The notes under the pieces were generated by a model. That model saw only the letters and a program-made list of their open reading frames with translations. It had not been told where the DNA came from and searched no databases. A program made the position numbers and the translations under genes. A DNA stretch of 44,266 nt from Acidobacteriota bacterium (GTDB lineage: Bacteria; Acidobacteriota; Thermoanaerobaculia; Multivoradales; JAGPDF01): contig JACTMI010000003.1 of NCBI GenBank assembly GCA_014584695.1, positions 1 through 44,266 of the forward strand, given 5' to 3'. Positions 39,256-44,266 of the stretch are shown piece after piece. Every line of letters begins with the position of its first letter. Position 1 is the first letter of the stretch.

Positions 39256-41513
39256 CGGCCTCGCTCCTGCGATAGCTCGCGCACGATGCTGCGGACGATC
39301 AACAGCGCCTTCACCACCGCGATCGGAGCCTTGACCGCGGTAGCGAGCGCCTGAACGGTCATCGACACCGTCTTCTCGACGGCGCGACCCGGCTGCACCG
39401 TCGCGAGCGCGCGCGCCACGACGCGCGTTCCGTGCGCCAACGCAACATCCTTCGAAGCCGCGGCCCGAGCACCGCGCTCCGCTACCTCGCGAAGTACGAC
39501 GTGCGGCTCGACCCCACGCCGGAGGGCCGCTGTCGCCCAGGCGGCGTCCGCCCGATCGAGGCTGGCCGAGTAGGCGGGATGGCGGTGGTAGCTCGCCAAC
39601 GGCGGCGTCCCCGTTCGCCGCAGGGACTCGCGAAGCGCCGCCGCCGCTAGTCGTTCGTCGGTGGCCGATCCGCCCAGAGCGACTTCAGCACCTCGAGCCG
39701 GTCCGGCTCCTCCATGTGCTGGAGTCGCTGGTAGAGCCTCTGGCCCAGAAGCAACTCGGACCGCTGATGGGCTCGCAGCGCCCACTCGGGGCGAAGCAAC
39801 GTGATCCCCAGCAGAGTGGCCAGTGCCGCCACGAGCGCCCACACCACGGTCGACGCCGCCCGGCTCCGGGTGGCCTTCGGCGCCGCGTGGTCGCGCGTTG
39901 CCGGCAGGGTTTCGCGAAGGGCTCGCTCCACCGACTCCAATCTCCGGTTCGTCTCCACCGCGACGGCCAAGAGCGTCGATAGGCTCGCGGCCAGCTCGCT
40001 CCTCGCGGGGGCGTCGGTCGCGAGCACCGGCGCCGGGCTCAGGGCCCGGTCGTTCGCGGCCTTCGCGGATTCGAGGAAGGTCTCTCGTCGGCTCATAGCT
40101 CACTCCGAGACGCCGTTGAAGGCCGGTCCAGGTGAAGGACGGTCCGAGCTCCTGGCCAGGGATCAGCTCATCGCCCAAGCGGTAGACGATCGCCTTCACG
40201 TCGCCGCCACGGCCGAGCAGCGGGAGCGGTCGGACGCCAGCGGCCTCGAGGCGGTCGAGAAAGAGCCCCATCGAGGGCGCTCCTGTAGCAGCCGCCCGGA
40301 CGTAGGCCGCGGCGACACCGCGGGACAGCGGACTCGGCGCCGCGCTCTTCGCGAGCGCCGGCAGAGCCAGTCGTCCCGCGGTTGTCGCCAGGCGGGCGCC
40401 ATACAGGAGAAGTCCGAGGGGCGAACGCGCGGCGCTGGCGAGGTCGAGGATCGGCGCCACGGCACCGAGACCCGGAGTGCGGCGAGCGACGTGGCGCACC
40501 GCCGACCGAGGAGAACGCAGGGCGTACGCCAGGCGCACGGCATCAGCCGGCCCGTCGAGCGCACCGGCTCCCGCCCGAGTCAGTCCCGAGGCGGCCCGCG
40601 AAACGACACCGCGACGCGCGACGTTCGGAAGAGCCCGCAGTTCCTTCTGAAGCGCGTCGAGACTCGCCGGCGACCAGGGCGTCGCCGAGCGGCCGGTGCC
40701 GCGGTCCGGGCTGGCCGCCGCCGCGCGCACCGCCGCGAGGTCTCGCTCGGGTTGGTAGTCGACCCCGAGACGCTCCTGAAGACCGCGCCACGAATAGGCG
40801 CGGCCGAGCGCCGAGCCCCGAAAGCTGGTGCCATCGAGGCCGTACGAGATGCCCGAGACGTGCCCCGTCGTCGCCACCCGCGGAACGGGTTCGACGCCCG
40901 CCTCGCGCAGCCGCCCCAGAAAGGTGGTCATCGAAGGCCGATCCGCGGCGGCGCGCTCGAGCAGATCCTGCAGGCGAAGGCGAGTGCTCACCTCGCCCGT
41001 GCGCTCGAGCTGGCGGATCTCGCCGGGGCGCATCGCTGTCTTCTCGACCTCGTGCGCCGACTTGACCTGGGTAAGCCCGTATTCGCGCTCGAGCTGACGG
41101 AGAACTTCCTCGCCACGACGGTAGTCGTGTGAGTCGGAGACGGCACGCCCGTCGGCGCCGATGCGCGCCGCGACGATGTGGACGTGGTCGTGCTCGGTGT
41201 CGCGATGGCGCACCACGACGAACGGCGAGCGCCCGTAGCCGAGGTGTTCGAGGTAGCGCTCGGCAACGTCGCGCCACTGCGCGTCGCTCAGCTCTTCGCG
41301 CCCGGTGGGTCCGTGCGGCAGGGACAGAGAGGAATGGAACACGGCGCGCGTCAATCCAGGCCGCAGCTCTCGCCACTCGCCGAACTCCTGAGCGAGGGCG
41401 CGCGGGTCCTCGCCGTACATGTTGCCGCCCACGAGCTCCGGCGACTTCGCGCGGCCGAAGACGTAGTTGAGGACGCCGCGGAAGCCCTTGCCCTTGTGAA
41501 TGCTCTGGATCAC
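39252..41513 (-). CDS. traI: MOBP relaxase TraI
   Basis: A 753-aa relaxase. The N-terminal nuclease has catalytic Y17 (G-V-L-N-Y-V-F) and the metal-binding H-R-D-T-E-H-D-H-V-H at residues 103-112. Two copies of a roughly 65-residue domain follow, at 193-259 and 413-479 (P-S-M-x-x-F-L-x-R-L, then S-W-R-G-L-Q-E-R-L-G-V and T-W-T-G-L-Q-R-R-L-G-V). Residues about 480-620 are low-complexity and overlap another ORF. The C-terminal part (YHRHPAYSASLDRADAAWA) resembles a relaxase/primase tail. The GTG start overlaps the mobC stop (GTGA). Confidence 0.9.
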   Translation of the reverse strand: MIQSIHKGKGFRGVLNYVFGRAKSPELVGGNMYGEDPRALAQEFGEWRELRPGLTRAVFHSSLSLPHGPTGREELSDAQWRDVAERYLEHLGYGRSPFVVVRHRDTEHDHVHIVAARIGADGRAVSDSHDYRRGEEVLRQLEREYGLTQVKSAHEVEKTAMRPGEIRQLERTGEVSTRLRLQDLLERAAADRPSMTTFLGRLREAGVEPVPRVATTGHVSGISYGLDGTSFRGSALGRAYSWRGLQERLGVDYQPERDLAAVRAAAASPDRGTGRSATPWSPASLDALQKELRALPNVARRGVVSRAASGLTRAGAGALDGPADAVRLAYALRSPRSAVRHVARRTPGLGAVAPILDLASAARSPLGLLLYGARLATTAGRLALPALAKSAAPSPLSRGVAAAYVRAAATGAPSMGLFLDRLEAAGVRPLPLLGRGGDVKAIVYRLGDELIPGQELGPSFTWTGLQRRLGVSYEPTRDLPRIREGRERPGPEPGAGARDRRPREERAGREPIDALGRRGGDEPEIGVGGASPSRNPAGNARPRGAEGHPEPGGVDRGVGARGGTGHSAGDHVASPRVGAASPSAVRVASGPEALPATPAHGGAGPARGAEVALGGSATDERLAAAALRESLRRTGTPPLASYHRHPAYSASLDRADAAWATAALRRGVEPHVVLREVAERGARAAASKDVALAHGTRVVARALATVQPGRAVEKTVSMTVQALATAVKAPIAVVKALLIVRSIVRELSQERGR
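39647..40096 (-). CDS. Membrane protein nested out of frame in traI
   Basis: A 149-aa ORF fully inside traI in another frame of the same strand. It has a good start (GGAG 7 bases before ATG), a helical N-terminus (LAASLSTLLAVAVETNRRLESVERALRETL), a membrane helix at 82-101 (STVVWALVAALATLLGITLL) and a polar tail. In the stretch I compared (about 39800-39950) its codons end almost always in G or C, whereas the traI frame does not. So it is probably translated, and the traI linker is the imposed frame. In RP4, traH is likewise nested in traI; no sequence likeness to TraH is claimed. Confidence 0.62.
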   Translation of the reverse strand: MSRRETFLESAKAANDRALSPAPVLATDAPARSELAASLSTLLAVAVETNRRLESVERALRETLPATRDHAAPKATRSRAASTVVWALVAALATLLGITLLRPEWALRAHQRSELLLGQRLYQRLQHMEEPDRLEVLKSLWADRPPTND

Positions 41514-41872
41514 GCGGCGCCCGCCTTGCCGACCAGCGCCTGGCGGACGTCGTGAAGCAACCGGCGAAGCTCCTCGACGAGCGCCACCGGAACGCCTTCG
41601 GTCTGTCCGCGGTTGATCGCGCGCTGGAGCTGATTGAGGTTCGCCGCGAGCCGGCCGAGCTCGACCCATTGGTCCGACGCGATCGGGTCGGGCTGGTGGC
41701 GCCGGGGAAGGGGCCGACCGAGGGCGGCCTCCCGCAACAATTCCGCGACGGTGATGCCGAGGGATCGGGCGCGATCTCGCAAGCGGCCGTCTTCAGCCGG
41801 CGTGAAATGCGCGCCGTTCTTGACGACGCGAGCCCGCGCCGGGTCCTTGCGCGGACGCCCTCGGCGGGTCAC
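41510..41872 (-). CDS. MobC-like relaxosome accessory protein
   Basis: A 120-aa basic protein with a ribbon-helix-helix-like start: R-R-G-R-P-R-K-D, then K-N-G-A-H-F-T-P-A-E-D-G-R-L-R-D-R-A-R-S-L-G-I-T-V-A-E-L-L-R-E-A-A-L-G-R-P. It then has the MobC pattern V-E-L-G-R-L-A-A-N-L-N-Q-L-Q-R-A-I-N. Such proteins bind next to oriT and load the relaxase. GGAG precedes the GTG by 6 bases, and the longer frame upstream runs through a palindrome and looks non-coding. Coupled to traI by GTGA. Confidence 0.85.
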   Translation of the reverse strand: MTRRGRPRKDPARARVVKNGAHFTPAEDGRLRDRARSLGITVAELLREAALGRPLPRRHQPDPIASDQWVELGRLAANLNQLQRAINRGQTEGVPVALVEELRRLLHDVRQALVGKAGAA

Positions 41873-41902
41873 GCCGGGCTCCGGTTGGCGGCGTCCCGCC
41901 GG

Positions 41903-41922
41903 GAGTTGCAAATTTGCAACTC
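41903..41922. promoter_or_regulatory. Perfect 20-bp palindrome upstream of mobC
   Basis: GAGTTGCAAATTTGCAACTC is self-complementary over all 20 bases, and its AT-rich centre stands out in GC-rich surroundings. It lies 31 bp before the mobC GTG. An operator for MobC autoregulation, or an oriT arm, is likely. Confidence 0.6.
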
Positions 41923-42014
41923 GAGCCCGCCGATACCGCCTGCGAGCCCAAGCGAGCCGCGGCCAGCCGTTGCCCGCCCGGAAGAAACCTGCCTGCCGCG
42001 AGAGCGGCGGCGAG

Positions 42015-42033
42015 GTTTCCCGGGCCGGGAAAC
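42015..42033. repeat. 19-bp palindrome GTTTCCCGG-G-CCGGGAAAC
   Basis: The two 9-bp arms are exact complements around a single G. It could be an oriT inverted repeat or a ParB-binding site: the GTTTC...GAAAC ends recall parS, but the core is longer. Confidence 0.45.
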
Positions 42034-42171
42034 ATGGCTGGCTCCTAACCAGCAGTGGGAGTGGCCTCGAAGCTCCGGGAGCGGTCGAACTGAAGAACAG
42101 GCAGAGACGCTGGGGTGACACAACACCGGTCGCCCCCTCGCGCGCTGAAGGGTGGCCCGACAGTCGATCGC

Positions 42172-42212
42172 GTCAAGGGTTCGCTGGCGCCGGTCTGTCG
42201 ACCGCCCTTGAC
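42172..42212. repeat. Nested inverted repeat GTCAAGGG/CCCTTGAC
   Basis: An outer 8-bp stem (42172-42179 with 42205-42212) encloses an inner CGGTC-TGTC-GACCG hairpin (42191-42204). It may be part of oriT or a terminator of the upstream ssb-side transcript. Confidence 0.42.
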
Positions 42213-42297
42213 CCGACCGCCTTCGCCGGGCCTTCGAAGACATGCGGGCGAGGGGGACGGATGGGCTCAGGGTCCAGATGGGTGTCACCGAGTGGGC

Positions 42298-42543
42298 CTA
42301 CAGGAACAGGGTGCTTCGACCAGACCGTCGAGCGAACGCCACGACCTCCTGGTGAACCGGGAGCGCAGCACAACCCTTGGCGGTGAGAACGGCTCGCTCG
42401 CGATTGACGATCCAGCCCGACCGCAGCCACCTCCGAAGCGTGGATCGGCTCACCCCCTCGGGCCGAAGCAGTACGTCCCCCGCACGCGCCGACCGACCAG
42501 CACCCAAACAGCGATAAATCCGCTCGGCCGTGGCGAGTGGCAT
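42298..42543 (-). CDS. Putative small DNA-binding protein
   Basis: An 81-aa protein, MPLATAERIYRCLGAGR at the start, with a helix-turn-helix-like core (AGDVLLRPEGVSRSTLRRWL) and a following strand pair (GWIVNRERAVLTAKGCAAL) that would fit a winged helix. It lies just upstream of the probable oriT region, so a regulator or relaxosome role is possible. The ribosome site is weak, and the upstream part of the frame is used by the 48-aa gene in another frame. Family not recognised. Confidence 0.5.
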   Translation of the reverse strand: MPLATAERIYRCLGAGRSARAGDVLLRPEGVSRSTLRRWLRSGWIVNRERAVLTAKGCAALPVHQEVVAFARRSGRSTLFL

Positions 42544-42574
42544 CGCGAACGAACCGCTCGCAGCCGACCGCCCT

Positions 42575-42721
42575 TCAGAACCGCGGCCGAGCTCGGAGTC
42601 CCGACAGCGCCCCGCCGGCGACTGCCGCAAGGATGACGAGTGGCAGGGCGAAGAGAATGAGCAGGACTCGGCCGACCGCTCGAGCCCCACCGTCACTGAA
42701 TAGCTTCGATCGTTGTCGCAC
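42575..42721 (-). CDS. 48-aa single-pass membrane peptide
   Basis: A short ORF starting at GTG with a perfect AGGAGG 6 bases upstream. It encodes a basic N-terminus (MRQRSKLFSDGGARAVGR), one membrane helix (VLLILFALPLVILAAVAGGAL) and a basic tail (RARPRF). The strong ribosome site and clean topology argue that it is real. It lies between ssb and the 81-aa gene. Function unknown. Confidence 0.55.
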   Translation of the reverse strand: MRQRSKLFSDGGARAVGRVLLILFALPLVILAAVAGGALSGLRARPRF

Positions 42722-42824
42722 ATTGCGCCTCCTGGCGAGAGTTCTCCCGACTCGGCGGTCGAGAAGAAATGGGATCGCGGCCTTGGTCCTCTGAAAGGGA
42801 CCAGCAGCCCTGTCGCTTCGGTGC

Positions 42825-43172
42825 TTACGCTGCGGCTTCCCCCGAGCCTGCGGCCCGGGTCAACGCCTGCCAACTCTCCGCGATCACCTCGGTGCGGAAG
42901 TGCTTGCCGCTCTCGTCCTCCCAGGACCGCGTCTGAATCCGGCCCTCTACGTAGACCAGCCGCCCCTTGGCGAGCACCGATGCCACGTTCTCAGCGGTCT
43001 TGCCCCAGAAGACGACGCGGTGCCACTCCGTCTCCTCCTGGCGGTTGCCTTCGCCGTCGCGCCAGTACCGGCTCGTCGCCAGGCGAAGGTCGGCAACCTT
43101 GGTGCCCTGCGGCGTCTCGCGAATCTCGGGGTCCTGCCCGACGTGGCCGATGAGTTGCACCTTGTTCAGCAT
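42825..43172 (-). CDS. ssb: Single-stranded DNA-binding protein
   Basis: A 115-aa SSB consisting almost only of the OB fold: M-L-N-K-V-Q-L-I-G-H-V-G-Q-D-P-E at the start, then T-E-W-H-R-V-V-F-W-G-K, V-Y-V-E-G-R-I-Q-T-R-S-W and F-R-T-E-V-I-A. The acidic tip (DDDIPF-type) that recruits repair proteins is missing; it ends RAAGSGEAAA. AAAGGAG precedes the ATG. It would coat transferred single strands. An operator-like dyad lies 27 bp upstream. Confidence 0.95.
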   Translation of the reverse strand: MLNKVQLIGHVGQDPEIRETPQGTKVADLRLATSRYWRDGEGNRQEETEWHRVVFWGKTAENVASVLAKGRLVYVEGRIQTRSWEDESGKHFRTEVIAESWQALTRAAGSGEAAA

Positions 43173-43198
43173 GGGAGATCTCCTTTCGGTCTCTGATA

Positions 43199-43212
43199 TC
43201 AACGCTTGTTGA
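43199..43212. promoter_or_regulatory. TCAAC-N4-GTTGA operator upstream of ssb
   Basis: TCAACGCTTGTTGA has perfect 5-bp arms and is the best copy of the dyad found twice each at the trbB and trbK promoters; TCAACGCTTGT is shared exactly with trbB. It is single here. TTGACT (43244-43249) and TAGCGT (43220-43225) upstream could be the promoter, placing the dyad just after the start of transcription. Confidence 0.6.
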
Positions 43213-43245
43213 CACGCGGACGCTACCGGGCCTGGTGACGCAGAG

Positions 43246-44178
43246 TCAAGCTGCTTCTTCCTCAGGGCTCGCCTCCACCGGGTGGGATTCCGATTCCTCG
43301 GCGGACCGTGCGACGCGGCCGAGGATGAAGTCGGCCGCCCGCTGCGCCTGCTGCGCGGCGGTGATCACCAACCGCGAGTCGCGCGAGAGCTGCTGACGCC
43401 AGTGATCGATGTAGGCCGCGGAGTTCGAGATGTCGGGCTCGAGGCCGGCCTCGCCGCACAGGAACGCGGCGCCCAACTCCGCCACCAGTTCCTCACGCGC
43501 GTAAGGCTCGGAGCCGAACGGCGAAGAGTGGTTCTTGTCGAAGCCAGGCCGCGCAAGGCGCTTGGCGTGGCCGGTTGCGTGCGTGAGCTCGTGGAAGAGC
43601 GTCGAGTAGTAACCCTCGGTCCGCTCGAACGCGCTTCGCGGCGGCATCGTCACGCTGTCCGTCGACGGGCGGTAGAAGGCGCGGGGTTGCGCCAGGTGCT
43701 CGATCGCCGGCGGATCCGGGAACCGAGCGACGATCTCCTCGGCAGTCGGTACATCGTCGATCGCCGAAGGATCGACTGCGGGAACCTTCGCCAGGTCGAT
43801 TCCCTCGGTCTGGTCGAGGTTGAACACCGAGTAGTAGCGCAGCACCGGCAGGCGCTCGCGCCGCCGCTCGCTGCCGGAGGACGTTTCGTCGACCCCGCGC
43901 TCGGCCCGGTCGACCCAGCGCCAGAAGATCACCGGCGTCGACCGCTCACCCGCGCGCACGCTGCCACCCAGCGCCTTTGCCTGGCGGAACGTGAGCCACC
44001 ACGGCGTTGACGCCGCCCGGAAGCCGAGGAGAAAGACGTTGATCCCGCGATACGGCCGCCGCGAGACCAAGTTCGACGGCGCCAGCCCATCCACCTTCCA
44101 CGGCCGCGCCCACGGAACCACCCCGCGCTCCAACTGCTCCACGATCTGACCGGTGATCACCTCGTAGACCTTCGACAT
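43246..44178 (-). CDS. ArdC-like antirestriction protein
   Basis: A 310-aa protein with the two-domain ArdC layout. The N-terminal ssDNA-binding domain has V-P-W-A-R-P-W near residues 21-27, R-P-Y-R-G-I-N-V-F-L-L, and F-R-Q-A-K-A-L-G-G-S-V-R-A-G-E. The C-terminal zincin-like metalloprotease has F-H-E-L-T-H-A-T-G-H at residues 195-204 and an E-E-L-V-A-E-L-G helix likely giving the third ligand. ArdC proteins protect incoming single-stranded DNA from restriction during transfer, which suits its place as a leading-region gene beside ssb. GAGAGGAG precedes the ATG. Confidence 0.93.
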   Translation of the reverse strand: MSKVYEVITGQIVEQLERGVVPWARPWKVDGLAPSNLVSRRPYRGINVFLLGFRAASTPWWLTFRQAKALGGSVRAGERSTPVIFWRWVDRAERGVDETSSGSERRRERLPVLRYYSVFNLDQTEGIDLAKVPAVDPSAIDDVPTAEEIVARFPDPPAIEHLAQPRAFYRPSTDSVTMPPRSAFERTEGYYSTLFHELTHATGHAKRLARPGFDKNHSSPFGSEPYAREELVAELGAAFLCGEAGLEPDISNSAAYIDHWRQQLSRDSRLVITAAQQAQRAADFILGRVARSAEESESHPVEASPEEEAA

Positions 44179-44199
44179 CGCCGCTCTCCTCTCGGTGCC

Positions 44200-44238
44200 G
44201 TTCTCGGTGGATTCCGAGAACCTGAGGGCTTCCCCTCA
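44200..44238 (-). promoter_or_regulatory. Leader inverted repeats upstream of ardC-like gene
   Basis: GTTCTCGG (44200-44207) and CCGAGAAC (44214-44221) form a perfect 8-bp dyad, 22 bp before the ATG. TGAGGG-CTTC-CCCTCA (44223-44238) forms a second. A further CCGAGA just before the ribosome site could pair with TCTCGG instead, so alternative leader folds are possible. Confidence 0.45.
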
Positions 44239-44266
44239 ACGCACCTGAAGAGCCAGTCCGGCCGCG

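Larger units (their letters stand above)
41873..42297. other. Non-coding structured stretch, probable oriT region
   Basis: A 425-bp gap without a credible gene, upstream of mobC and traI. It holds a perfect 20-bp palindrome (41903), a 19-bp near-perfect one (42015), GCTGG-N7-CCAGC (42037-42053) and a nested inverted repeat (42172-42212). oriT commonly lies here in MOBP elements. No match to the IncP nick consensus (ATCCTG) was found, so the nick site is not located. Confidence 0.5.

Noticed and set aside
42015-42033. Canonical parS site
   Set aside because: The centre is too long and the sequence differs from TGTTTCACGTGAAACA; kept only as a candidate ParB site.
1-44266. tRNA, rRNA or CRISPR features
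   Set aside because: No repeat-spacer pattern and no recognisable tRNA or rRNA sequence was noticed on either strand.

Overview
This is a GC-rich, almost gap-free window in which nearly every gene lies on the minus strand, in long runs of genes joined by ATGA/GTGA start-stop overlaps. It combines a large copper (and probably silver) resistance region (about 0.25-20.5 kb) with the backbone of a P-type (Trb/MOBP) conjugative element (about 20.6-44.2 kb). ParA/ParB, a plasmid-type SSB and an ArdC-like antirestriction protein accompany a complete-looking mating-pair-formation set. That fits a conjugative plasmid or an ICE; no replication initiator, integrase or attachment site is visible, so the two cannot be told apart. 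The host is likely a high-GC Acidobacteriota (Thermoanaerobaculia-like) or Myxococcota/deltaproteobacterial bacterium. The hints are a CorE-type copper sigma factor and a secreted protein ending in a D-x-FESGD-x-S-x-W motif. The placement is only an inference.

Copper region. Transcription runs right to left. The cus block (20349 to 13408) encodes a Cys-rich exported protein, a TolC-type outer-membrane channel, CusB, CusA and a PII-like protein. Next come two small exported proteins (one DUF3347) and an ECF sigma factor with a Cys-rich tail of the copper-sensing CorE type (12383-11805). Two copies of one ECF-like promoter (GTAAGG-N15-CGTCT) lie in the window. One overlaps the stop codon of the sigma gene and faces an 8-gene run: an 80-aa protein, an ICMT-like methyltransferase, DUF2933-like, Cys-rich and DUF5676-like small membrane proteins, a 46-aa protein, a LOG-family enzyme and a YjdF-like membrane protein. 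The other faces a His-rich 88-aa membrane protein and a DUF5676-like protein. Farther left are a Met-rich exported protein, a CopA-type P1B ATPase, a putative PD-(D/E)XK-fold protein, a membrane protein, a cytochrome c, small exported proteins, a HAMP protein without a kinase domain and a lipoprotein.

Conjugation region. Reading leftward from the right end: ardC-like, ssb, a 48-aa membrane peptide, an 81-aa possible DNA-binding protein, a structured non-coding stretch (probable oriT region), mobC-like, the traI relaxase with a second ORF nested out of frame inside it, traF and traG. Then come a fluoride-resistance cassette (fluoride riboswitch, crcB, DUF190), trbB-C-D-E-J, and three plus-strand cargo genes (a secreted lipase/esterase and two paralogous lipoproteins). 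The run ends with trbK-L-F-G-I and parA-parB. The gene order is that of Ti-type trb operons (B C D E J K L F G I, no trbH seen), split by the cargo between trbJ and trbK.

Regulation visible in sequence. The two halves of the split trb operon start at promoters that align without gaps for 50 bases up to the ATG. Each carries two TCAAC-N4-GTTGA dyads with centres exactly 21 bp apart and appears to give leaderless mRNA. A fifth copy of the dyad precedes ssb. A perfect 20-bp palindrome precedes mobC. The fluoride riboswitch overlaps a hairpin that can hide the crcB ribosome-binding site. These signals, the two promoters matching the copper sigma factor, and the nested ORF are the most interesting parts of the window.
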